From Plecoglossus altivelis (Eukaryota > Chordata > Actinopteri > Osmeriformes > Plecoglossidae), in the NCBI GenBank assembly GCA_036571765.1, contig BROE01000006.1:14072555-14136554 (forward strand): a DNA stretch of 64,000 nucleotides, given 5' to 3'. The translations under genes were made by a program, and so were the position numbers. The notes below the pieces were generated by a model, which saw only the letters and a program-made list of their open reading frames with translations, was not told where the DNA came from and did no database searches. Positions 11,719-22,000 of this stretch are shown here, piece by piece. Within the stretch, counting starts at the first letter, position 1, and each line of letters opens with the position of its first letter.

Positions 11719-14650
11719 AAAGTCTGTTTGTCATGCGTGGTTCAGTTATCAATATTGAAATTAAGACTTGTGACTTTTAATCTTTCTAGACATCCAGTGT
11801 GGGTTCTGATAAAGGGTTCACAGGAACAAGGGTGAAGGTTTACTGTCAGCTTTAGTGGGGTCATCCTCACCACCATCTCAAGGATGAGAGAGGAACTCAC
11901 TGAGAAGATTGGGAGGGTTTTGCCTTTACTTTTGACAACAGCCTTTTCCGTTTCTAATACTCTCAAGTTACCAGTTTTCCATATGTAATTAAATAATGGA
12001 CTAAATAACAGAATGAAGTGCACACATATCCTAATATGCATTTAAGGCATTTTTATATGTCAGAGCAATTGAAATATGAAGAGGACATGGTTTTGTGTAA
12101 GCTATCTTTTAGCATGCAGGATTTTCCATCTGCAATTCATGAACAATTAAGTTCACTTAAGATCATAACACCTAAACATCTTTTCTCTCCACGTTGATAA
12201 TTCATAGTTCATCAAGACTTGACCTTAAGCCCTGAAGGTCCAGCTGCTTTTCCCTCAACCTGTCCCACAGCATCATCAGTGGGTTTCTGAGTCTCATAAA
12301 ATAATCTATGCTTAAATAAATAGGATCGGTTGAGCATCTAAAACAAAACAGTAATGCTTATGACTCCAAATAAACTGACAGGCTTACTCAGGGGTGGGCG
12401 ATCCTGGTTCTCGGGGGGGCCACTGTCCTAAAGGTTTTAGATGTTTCCCTGCTCTAACGCACCTGATTATAATTATCAGGCTTCCACAGAGCTTGATAAC
12501 AAGCCATTCATTAGAATCAATTGTGCTGGAGCAGGGAAACATCTCAAATTGTGAGGACAGCAGCCCTCGAGGACCAGGTTTGCCCACCCCTCGAGGACCA
12601 GGTTTGCCCACCCCTGGGCTAACTAGGATGTCACCTGAAGCCCTGATGCTGCTTCCTCAGCCTGTTCTACATCTGTAGTGGTTTGATGCTGTCTTTCCTG
12701 CATACAAAATGCTTCATTTCTTTCTCATATGGAAGGCAAGTTTAACCCTCCTACCTTATTGCATACAGTGTTATTTGGATATGACAAATTAAATAATGAC
12801 TTCTTATATTTGAAAAACCAACGATGGAATATTGAAATGTTTTACTATAACCTTATATGAGGTATGTATTGTCAGACAGCCCTGATAAATGACCGTTGTC
12901 GTCGACACACTCCTGCTAAGTGCTTGTCTGTCAATGCAATTGCAAAGTACTGTTTGCGTGTTTAATTGACTCTCTCCGGTGCGTGTAGCTTGTCAGATAA
13001 TCCCTCCTGTATAACCCCTCGCTTCGGTTTCTCAGCCAATCAAATGACGGTGTTTCTTGTACTGTCGTCCTGGCGGTCTAAATCGATCCAAATCGCAGCA
13101 CAACAGTTTATAAAACAAATTTGCGAACTTCTTTTCGCTAAAATATTGGTGGGGACGATTTTGTCGTTTGAGGTACTTAGCGTCCCCCCCTTAACCCATG
13201 TCACTTAAAAGTAGGCTACAATACAAGTTGCGTAGAATCGAGTATAAGGTGTTGGTTAGGAAGTGAGTTCAAGCCAAAGAACCATTTAACTGATATAAAA
13301 TAGTTTGAATAAAGGCTGATGAAATGTTTAAATGTATTTTCATGTTAGCAGATATTTTTCTCTTCCAAAATTATTGGTAGGAACAACGGAGGCCTGAACA
13401 ACAGTTGCGCAGCATTGTTTTAGGTCCGTAATATTATCACGAAACCGTTGTCAAAATTTAAACATAAAAGTTTTGAATTATCCAGTTGCACAATCATCTA
13501 TAAAACCTCACTTCGCTTTCTTATGTCATATTCACCTATGGCTTTTCAGATTCTATTAGACGCATTCATAGACTTCGCTGATGAGACTTGTTTACTGTTA
13601 AAGCAGCAAACTACTTTTGCTCAGGAAAAGAATACCTTCAAAGATCGTGGAAGCATAGATAGACTTAGCATTGTACCGCAGCGTATGGACGGGTCTGCTT
13701 TTGACCGAATAACTGCAGATAAAAACTCGGCGATGTAACGGCTGGGAGAGAGACTGGGAGGAAGGGACGATAGAGAGGAAGGTGAATCGGTGACTGCTAT
13801 TTGGCACAAAGACTCGCTCAGTCATACAGATCAGATCAACAGAGCAGGCTTCAGGCTCCAGGCCAGCCCACGTCCTGGACAGAAAGTCTGACACCTGAAT
13901 ATGAGTTAGCCCGAGATTATGCATGATAAAATCCAGTATTAAAAGGATGTGCAGTTTAGTTTTCTTCACCCTTGGGCGAGGTGAGTAAGAGGGGGAGGTA
14001 GAAGATGATGAAGAGGAGATTAGAGAAGAGACGAGGGACACACGCAGTGACAGATGTGGCCTGCTACAAGGTGGCCCAGCCAGTAGGGGACTTTGAGCTG
14101 GGCATGGTGAAGGTCCTGGTGAACCAGCTCCTTGCAGCGACAGTAGAAGAAGCAAGCCCAGAGGAGTCCCCTTCTCAATGGGTCACAGAGGAGGAGTCAG
14201 GTGACAGGTGAGTCTGCAGGACAGACACCCTCCAGCCTGGCTGCTCTTGAGCCAGATGAAGCCTGTCTCACATTTCTACTTGTTAAGCTCGCTCTCTTCG
14301 CCATAGGCACAAGATGTAAACATAGCTTGTTTGCTACGAACACAAACACCATCAGAATGGTTTGCCCATTTAGATTCAATATTGTAGAGAAGAACATCGT
14401 AAAGTGTAATAATCAACAATAGACTCCTATGAAGTCACTTTCCAACCACCTCAGCATAGTTTATGTATTTTTAGCGCCATCTGCAGTACAGGAGTGTGCA
14501 AAGGACAGAGCATTGGGGACATGTTCCTATATCTCCTTATTGGACATTTATTTAATAAAATGCTGCTTGGTTTTGTGTGAAATTAAGTATTTCAATGGTT
14601 ATGTTAAATAACTGGTCATAATGCAAAGGCAACATTTTAAAATCAAGATT
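11719..14650. other. Spacer between cabp2 and crybb1
   Basis: Apart from the MITE at 12389-12616 I see no gene or RNA. Open frames near 13448-13738 and 14005-14211 lack splice support or recognisable domains. Confidence 0.5.
12389..12616. mobile_element. Non-autonomous hAT-type MITE
   Basis: The ends are inverted repeats: CAGGGGTGGGC at the left and GCCCACCCCTG at the right, extending imperfectly for about 30 bases (CCTGGTTCTCG against CGAGGACCAGG). The flanks are 8-bp duplications with one mismatch, GGCTTACT (12381-12388) and GGCTAACT (12617-12624), the hAT signature. An inner inverted pair (TGTTTCCCTGCTC / GAGCAGGGAAACA) makes the element foldable. It carries no transposase. The right end holds a tandem duplication of about 25 bp. 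Confidence 0.9.
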
Positions 14651-14656
14651 TTCATT

Positions 14657-14662
14657 TTTATT
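14657..14662 (-). terminator. crybb1: Possible crybb1 polyadenylation signal
   Basis: AATAAA on the minus strand about 515 bases after the crybb1 stop. It is a candidate only; other A/T-rich sequence follows. Confidence 0.4.
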
Positions 14663-15175
14663 GAAAAGTTGGCCAGGATTCTGTACAGCAGCGAGGAAGC
14701 GCGATACACAGGGTTAGGAAGTAGGGGAGGATTAAGAAACTCAGTTTCCCATGGAGCATCATACCCTGAGCCGAGAATCATGAGCTAAACAGCAAGATAT
14801 TTCTCGTTCCCTCTTTGGTGCTGCAATGAACTGCAGGGGTGGGGAAGGAATAAGGGAGGAAAAAGAGGAAGGTGAATGGGGGGAGGGGGGCTGATGGGAG
14901 TGGGGGAGGCCAGGGCGGACCCTTTGGGAGACAGAGAAGAGGACAGATAGAGAGTGGTGGAGGGGTGTCAGGTAGCCAGAGGCTCCTTCCTTGGAGGTGT
15001 CCTCCACGTGAGCAGAGGGCTCTCTCCTCAGCCTCGCCCTCCTCCCTCGCTGTGTAGGGTCACATGCCTCACACGCCAGGGAAGGGGCCAGGCCTCAGAC
15101 GTCTCTCCCCCGTTCTCTCTTCCTCCGCACCTCTCCCTCTCTTCCACTCTTTCTCTTTCTTGCCCTCCCTGAGCC

Positions 15176-16610
15176 TCACTTGCTGGCCATGGTGTAACAT
15201 CCTGTCTGGTGCCACTGCATGTCACGGATGCGCCTCACGGACTGGAACATGGGGCAACGGGCGCCATACTCGTTGAAGTGTCTGAAGTCGCCCTTCTCCA
15301 GCAGGTACTGGCTACCACGGTAACCGGGGTACTGGTATCCGACCCAGCTGCAGGGGGAGAGGAGGAACATGACCGGTAAGATCTCTCGCGGCGACTAACC
15401 AGCATGTTTTCTCACTGTGCCTGGCCTGTTCTATGTGTTCGTCATGTTCTCTGATTGCGTTCTATGCCTAGCCCGTGAGTGCTAGCTAGCCCTACTTTCC
15501 CCCAGGGTGGTTGCGGCCACTCACGTTCCACAGCTGACGATGATGCTGCCGACTCTATCGGTGAAGCCGTAGGAGAACAGGCTGGGGACGTCGTCGTCCA
15601 TGATCTCCATCTTGCGACCCTTGAACTGGCCAACCTCGTACAGGCAGATCTTGTGCTTCTCGGGGTCCTTGGAGAGAGGGATGAGAGTGAAATGTGAGAG
15701 GATGACAGAGAGAGGACGGTGGAGGAGAGGGGAAGAGAGGATGAAAGATGGGGGGGAGGAGCAGAGAAGAGAGGAGAGCACATGAGATAAAAGGAAAGGA
15801 GGGGAGAGGAGAGTAGAGGTGGAGAGAATGTGAAGCAGGTGAGGGCAGAGGGGAGGAGGAGAAGAGGGGAGGAGGAGAAGAGGGGAGGAGGAGAGAAGGA
15901 GAGCCGCTCACCATCCTGACAGGCCTGAAGGACAGCAGGTAGTCATTCTTCTGGCAGTTGCTCCAGGAGTCCCAGCGAGGGTACTCTCCCTTCTCCAGGA
16001 TGTACATCTCTCCACAGAAGTTCATCTGCTCGAAGCCCACGAAGCTGGAAAGCACAGACTGCAGTGTCATCTTGCTGCCACACAGCTACCACAGACACAG
16101 CATCACCTGAGCCAGGACAGGCCACACACACTGCCCCTCTAACCTCAACCAGCTGTCCAGCGAATGTGCTTCAACAAATACTCCATACTGGAGGATGGAG
16201 TTCAGTTGAGATCCATCTCTTGGCCTTGACTTCTACAGTGCTTATGTGTGCTTCTCCGTGGAGACAGTTCCTTGTGTCTTTTCAGACGGTTCACTTACGG
16301 TCCACACTCCACACGGAGGGAGCGCACGCGGTCCATGCCCATCTCACACACGTTCATGCACTCGTTGCTGATCTCGATCATGCGACCCTGGAAGTTCTCC
16401 TGGTCGAACACGTACATCTGAGGGCCGAACAACACAGGGCTGGTAAGTTTCCCGGAAAGGGCGTGTTTGCGTTCCGTTGGCCTTGGAGCCGGAGGTGCTG
16501 TTCAGAGGGATACTTGCCTTGTAGGACATAATTCCCATCTCGGACTTCTTGCTCTGGGCAGCCTTCCCATCGGTCTGGGAAGCAGCCTTGGACTTATCTC
16601 CAGTGGACAT
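15176..16610 (-). CDS. crybb1: Beta-B1 crystallin
   Basis: Structural lens protein of the beta/gamma-crystallin family, found in lens fibre cells. Five coding exons, 16518-16610, 16299-16417, 15912-16044, 15525-15667 and 15176-15347, give 219 residues. Exon 1 encodes the flexible N-terminal arm (starts MSTGDKSKAASQTDGK); each of the other four encodes one Greek-key motif, the standard beta-crystallin plan. Diagnostic stretches are GEMYILEKGEYPRWDSW, DRVGSIIVSC and WVGYQYPGYRG. The lengths 119, 133 and 143 bp are those usual for the family. The C-terminal arm ends HQTGCYTMASK. The first coding intron uses a GC donor (AAG|GCAAGT, 16512-16517). A 5' UTR exon and TATA box lie upstream. The neighbouring head-to-head beta-A crystallin matches human CRYBB1/CRYBA4 order. 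Confidence 0.95.
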
Positions 16611-16958
16611 GATGGCTGGAGGGAGAGGAGGAGAGGACAAGAGGAGTGAATGACTCACGCCAGGAGAGACAGGGTGGTAGCGAAAGGTGGGGGAGGCAGT
16701 AAGTGGGGATGGGGGAGACAGGGGAGGGGGAGGGTGAAAGGAAGACGTGGACGGAGGGAGGAATTAGAGATGCAGGACAGTGAAGGAGAAGAAAATACGT
16801 GTCGAAAGTCCGGTTTCAGTCGCGTATGTGTTGCTTGTTACGTGGATGGTAAATGTATGTCAAAGTTGTGACTGCCGTTTCACAAGTGTTCCTCCCGTGT
16901 CCTGACACCCCTTTACATGTGCGTGTGTGTGTGCATGCGTGTGCCCCGCAGCTCTTAC

Positions 16959-17005
16959 CTGTGTGTGTGTGTGATACCTGCGCAGAGCCTCACTCAGAGA
17001 GTGTG
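16959..17005 (-). other. crybb1: Probable crybb1 5' UTR exon
   Basis: A strong donor (CAG|gtaaga) ends at 16959, about 31-77 bases after the TATA box. The next acceptor (CTCCAG) leaves five untranslated bases before the ATG at 16610. The left limit is the donor; the right limit (start site) is estimated from TATA spacing. Confidence 0.55.
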
Positions 17006-17028
17006 TGTGCCCTAGAGCGTGCGCTGCC

Positions 17029-17036
17029 CTTTTATA
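17029..17036 (-). promoter_or_regulatory. crybb1: TATA box of crybb1
   Basis: Minus strand reads GCGTATAAAAGGGCAGC. Strong TATA boxes are usual in crystallin promoters. Confidence 0.85.
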
Positions 17037-18147
17037 CGCTGGCGCCCACCGTAGAGGGATTAGAGAGAGAGAAACAAACCCGCTGAGGTCAGAAGCATGG
17101 GACAATAGAACCACCGCATCATCAGAGAGGGACAGCATGGGAAGGGAGTGCAGGCAGGGCCAGCGTGTCTAAGGGTGGATGGGTGAGCTGGGTGGGAGGA
17201 CTGTAGAACATAACAAAGTCCATCTCAACGGCCATTTCTCTTAACTGTGACTGTGTGGCAGAGAAATATCACTGATTATGATTTAGAGAACATAAGAGAT
17301 TGTTTTCTGTATATGTTTACATGCTGTGTTTAACGTTGTGCTCGATAGTCACGTTGTTGATATTCCAAAGTTAACACTGAGTTGTAACATCGTGGGAATC
17401 ACTTTCTGGCTAAATGTATCAGGGAAATATTAGATTCAAATCAACTAAATTAGTGATGTCACAGATATGTTTTCACACTGCCTTTAGCTGTTTAGTTGAA
17501 CATGTATTACCAGCCCGTTCGGGGGATTGAGTGAATTCATAGGGAGAAACAATGATTATGCAGGTGAGCATCTGGTTGTTATTTACACAAGGTGATTGTA
17601 CATGTAAAATAAGGTTTACGATTTCTGCAGAGGAATTCCATTGTGTTTTATCATGTTTCCTATACAACTGCGTGTGTTGAAAACTAGGAGCAATGTATTT
17701 GTAATTGTGCGCGCGCTTAATGGCATGGCAACCATGCATATAACGCTTCTTCTTTTGTCCTCGAACATTTGTCTGTACATCGAGGTAGAGGAAGAGCCTT
17801 CTGCTGTTCACTACCCTACTGACACTTGTGCTGTGCGTGCGCACCGTTAATCCCGACATTCTCCATCTCGATCCTGCCTATTGTGCGCAAGCACACGCTG
17901 GACTGCTGACTGGTGGGTAACATACCGGTCTACTATTGTGTCCGGTCCATTCACTCCTGATCGACACACAGAGAGGTCTGGCCCTCTATAGGATGTGCTG
18001 ACCTGGTTCGTCGCCCTGGGTCAGAAAGACGAAGGGTACTACCAGAAATGCCAGGAACGTGCTTGGCTGTCAATGTTCGAAATGGAAGCTGGAAGCTGGC
18101 GGCGCAACACGAACGCGCCCTGGCAAGCGCGCTCTTGTTTCGACCAG
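17037..18147. promoter_or_regulatory. Shared upstream region of two crystallins
   Basis: 1.1 kb between divergent TATA boxes. No coding exon was seen. It is the likely home of lens control elements for both genes; I could not define them beyond weak Maf-like half sites. Confidence 0.5.
17080..17092 (-). promoter_or_regulatory. Possible half MARE in crybb1 promoter
   Basis: The minus strand reads TGACCTCAGCG about 45-55 bases upstream of the TATA box, resembling half of a Maf recognition element (TGCTGAC/GTCAGCA). Mammalian beta-B1 promoters use Maf sites close to the core promoter, so the position fits. A similar half site (TGCTGAC) is at 17904-17910. This is a motif match only. Confidence 0.3.
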
Positions 18148-18154
18148 TATAAAA
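18148..18154 (+). promoter_or_regulatory. TATA box of the beta-A crystallin
   Basis: TATAAAA lies about 30 bases before a plausible first exon that ends at 18242 with a strong donor (AG|gtaagg). That exon is 5' UTR; the ATG lies in the next exon at 18878. Confidence 0.8.
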
Positions 18155-18877
18155 CTGAAGCGCCAGATTCGGTCAAAGTTCTACGCGAGACAAGCGTTAG
18201 GCGCGTGCCACCCCCGAGTTCATCGAATAAGTGACTATCTAGGTAAGGTAAGGTGCCAATTCCGTATTTAACAGATGAGGGACAGTCAGATAGCAGCAGA
18301 CTTATTCAAGGACCTATACACATACTATTAAAATTCACCAAAAAGCACTAACCATACAAACACGTTTAATATTTTCACTTCATGTACCATATGTCAGTTA
18401 CCCTTTTTCTCCATTCCGTAGTTTATTTGTATTAAAATGAGAAGGTGTGCTTTCTCACCCATTTTCATCAATATCCCCATACTACCTGTGTTTTAATGCT
18501 AGGAATGTATCTTACCGTTGTAAATTGTACATTATATTTGTATGGTTAGTGTTTAATGTATATTTTATATAAGTGGTGTTCCGCAGACACACTTGAGTTG
18601 CACCTGTCTAGAAAATCTGTGTTATTGTAAGTCCAGGACAAACTACCCTGAAGCATTATTCTGTAAACTCTTAATTATTTACTTATTCTTACAGTGAACG
18701 TTTAACGTTTAAACGCAGACTATTTTAACGCGTATTGATGGACAGTAGAGGAGAGAGCTCTGTTTTGGAGTGCAGACTGAACAACAGCTGTTTAGAATTT
18801 TGTTATCGAACTCTGTCTCTCTCTCCCACCCTCCCTCTCTCTCTCTTCCCTGCTGCGCCTTCATCTCAGGAGTAAAG

Positions 18878-19557
18878 ATGTACAGATCTACAAGATCCCC
18901 AATGATGCAATCTATGGTTAACTCGGGAATGGGCATGGCTCCTTTCTTCAAGGTTCCTACAAACATTCATCACCTTATTTACACACACATAAATACAATG
19001 CATGGATTCTTCCTGTCATCGTCTTACATACCCTTCTTCTCCCTCATCCTTGGACTCCCTCCCTCCCTCTCTCTCACTCCCTCCCCCTCTACAGGTGACA
19101 GTTTTCGAGCAGGAGCACTTCCAGGGAAAGTGCCAGGAGTTCACCTCAGAGTGCAGCAACATCCAGGAGTGTGGCCTGGACAACATCCGCTCCATCAGAG
19201 TGGAGAGTGGAGCGTAAGTAGGGCCGTGTGTATGAGTTTATCTGTGCGTGGAACAGGAACTACGGCATTTGCAACCGACAAGAGTGTGTACATGTTTGTG
19301 TACATGTTGGTGTCAGTTTTTATCTTCATTCCCCTCTCTCTCTCTGTGTGTGCGTGTGTCTGTCTGTGTGTGTGTCTGTGTGTGTGTTTAGCTGGGTGGG
19401 CTTCGAGCACCATGACTTCCAGGGCCAGCAGTTCATCCTGGAGAGGGGAGAGTACCCCCACTGGGACTCCTACAGTGGCTCCCTGTCCTACCATGTGGAG
19501 CGCCTCATGTCCCTGCGCCCCATCTACTGCGCCGTGAGTACCCGGGCTGTGTGTGTG

Positions 19558-19616
<59 letters not shown>

Positions 19617-19635
19617 CAGAGAGAGAGAGAGAGTA

Positions 19636-19666
<31 letters not shown>

Positions 19667-20567
19667 CCATGGAAAGAGAAGCGGACAGGGGAGTTTATAA
19701 AAGTTCAGACTGTAATTTCAGGCGTGTCAACAGACCTTGGTGTGTGCGTGTGTGTGTTGCAGTCCCACCAGAGCAGCCGTATGATGATCTTCGAGAAGGA
19801 GAACTTCATGGGCCGCAGCGTGGATCTGTGTGATGACTACCCCTCCCTGCAGGCCATGGGCTGGTGCATGCCCGAAGTGGGCTCCATGCACGTGCAGTGT
19901 GGCGCGTGAGTTCCGACACACATTCACCAAGTGTCAGTTCTAGCATGACAACAAACTAGGAAGGATGTAGGCTGGGATGAAACAGACCCAACTCAAATGC
20001 TAGAAGCTGACCCATGCTCACTCAGAGTGTCGGGCAGCACACATTACACCCAGCCCAGCACATACTACACCCAGCCCAGCACACGCTACACTACACCCAG
20101 CACATACTACACCCAGCCCAACACACACTACACTACGCCCAGCACACACTACACCCAGCCCAGCACACGCTACACCCAGCCCAGCACACGGTACACTACA
20201 CCCAACACACACTACACCCAGCCCAGCACACGCTACACTACACCCAACACACACTACACCCAGCCCAGCACACGCTACACCCAGCCCAGCACATGCTACA
20301 CCCAGCCCAGCACATGCTACACCCAGCCCAGAACCCCAGTAGGATACAGCTTAACTGCCCTTCTAAACTGCCCTCCGCTTTCTCTCTCTGTCCCTCTTGC
20401 TCTTTCTTGCTCTCTGCAGCTTTGTGTGCTACCAGTACCCTGGATACAGGGGCCAGCAGTACATTATGGAGTGTGAGAGGCACAGCGGAGACTACCAGCA
20501 CTGGAAGAACTGGGGCTCTCACTGCCAGACCCCCCAGATCCAGTCCATCCGTCGTATCCAGCACTAA
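18878..20567 (+). CDS. Beta-A crystallin (cryba1-like / cryba4 position)
   Basis: Acidic beta-crystallin, a structural lens protein that forms oligomers with basic beta-crystallins. Coding exons 18878-18952, 19095-19213, 19392-19533, 19763-19905 and 20420-20567 give 208 residues; the ATG exon begins at 18870 after a TCTCAG acceptor. The N-terminal arm is MYRSTRSPMMQSMVNSG, with no long C-terminal extension (ends QIQSIRRIQH), as expected for A-type. Four Greek keys follow, with GQQFILERGEYPHWDSY, DDYPSLQAMGW and CYQYPGYRGQQY. By sequence it is nearest CRYBA1/CRYBA4. By position (head to head with crybb1) it matches CRYBA4, but several fish have extra cryba1-like genes, so I do not give a symbol. 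Intron 5 holds a minisatellite. Confidence 0.93.
19559..19655. repeat. GT/GA microsatellite in crystallin intron
   Basis: A (GT)n run followed by (GA)n and a second GT run. An open frame across it is a Val-Cys repeat and not coding. Confidence 0.9.
20036..20330. repeat. Minisatellite CCAGCCCAGCACACGCTACA
   Basis: About 14 degenerate copies of a 15-21-bp unit (ACACCCAGCCCAGCACAC...) in the last intron of the beta-A crystallin gene. Both strands stay open through it, giving spurious frames. Confidence 0.9.
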
Positions 20568-21104
20568 GAGGGGGCAAGCCTGAGAGGCCCTCAGGCCCCT
20601 GAGGGCCCATGGACAGCAACCCTCCCCGCCCCAACCCCCCTTTTCCCCTTCCTGCTCCCGCGCCCCCCACCCTCTCTCCCTGCGTCCCCTGACCGGGACA
20701 CCACGGGCAGACTCCCTGACCCAGAGTCGCTCCGTGGTACGATGAGACACCTTCGCACAGGGAAAGCACAGGCCCGCACATGACACATGGTATATGCACT
20801 GATACGAAGATGGCACGCAGTGTCTTTTTATCTGGTTAGAGCAGCCACACACACACAGCCACACACACCCGCGCTGAACCACCCCACCCCCACCCCACCC
20901 CACTCCTCAGGACTCCACAGGGAGGATACCCATCAACCCCCCCCCAAGATGCTGGAACCAATCAGAGTGGAGGCCGTCAGACGCAGGCCGTAACATGCCT
21001 GCTGCCATCCTCAGTCCAGTGCAGCGGAAGGGAAGATGGCCGCCGCTGTGGTCCAGCTCTGATGTGTTCATGTGTGTGTAGGAGGTTCCAACCACAGGCT
21101 GACA

Positions 21105-21110
21105 AATAAA
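21105..21110 (+). terminator. Beta-A crystallin polyadenylation signal
   Basis: AATAAA about 540 bases after the stop, followed by a GT-rich tract (21149-21178) that suits a downstream element. Confidence 0.75.
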
Positions 21111-21263
21111 CTCATGGTCACTTCAGTCAACAGGTCTGTTTGAATCATTTGTGTGTGTGTGTGTGTGTGTATGTGTTGTTGAGAGGGACAGTGAATTAAA
21201 TAAGGTATTGCATGAGCAAATGTCAGACTAATGTCACACAAATATACAAGTTTCATAAAATAT

Positions 21264-21269
21264 TTTATT
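21264..21269 (-). terminator. btbd18: Probable btbd18 polyadenylation signal
   Basis: AATAAA on the minus strand about 730 bases after the btbd18 stop. It lies only about 155 bases from the opposing crystallin signal, so the two genes end almost tail to tail. Confidence 0.5.
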
Positions 21270-22000
21270 TTATATTTAAATCAGCAATTCAGAAGAAAAC
21301 TTTCAGTAGAATTGGTTTTAAACATGTCAACTAGACAACAAAAGAACAGCGTTGTGATCACATTCTAGATTCCTCAGCAAATGATAATTGAAGACATTTG
21401 AGGAAAATTGATCTGATGTAAAGGGACACGCAGAGAACAATTCAACACTCCTCAATTCTAATTGAGTTCTTCAAATATCCTTCGTGATTTGTCTACGGAA
21501 CCGAAACACTCCTGAACATGTGCCACTTTCAGAAACACCTTTCTGCCAAAACAGAAACAGTGCTGTGGTACTAAACAAAATCAACAGAACAACGACTGAA
21601 CATAACATGTTGAACAAAAGGAGCACACATACCTACGAACATGTGATGATTAGTAACATTGACGGTACGAGGTAGAATTAGGATCAACTGGATCTCAAAA
21701 CTGTACACTGGGAAATGAACTACAGCTTCATCTCTAACTAGTTTGTTTACATTCCTCTTCGTTTTGACTGGGATGACATGTTCATCCTTCCATGTCTTAT
21801 ACATTGTTACGGTGTTTGTGTGCGTAGGTGGACTGTACAGTCAGCAAACAGGGAGACCACCTAAGGGGAGAAGGGGAAAGGGACATAAAGATGAAATATT
21901 CATCATCATTCTGTGTGTGGGTGCTACTGTAATGCACTTGTGTGTGTCTCACCTCATGATAGACAAGACAGTGGGCTAGTGGAAGAACCATGATCAGATA

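Noticed and set aside
13448..14211. Open frames of 68-185 codons on both strands
   Set aside because: No splice support, no recognisable domain, and they overlap each other on opposite strands.
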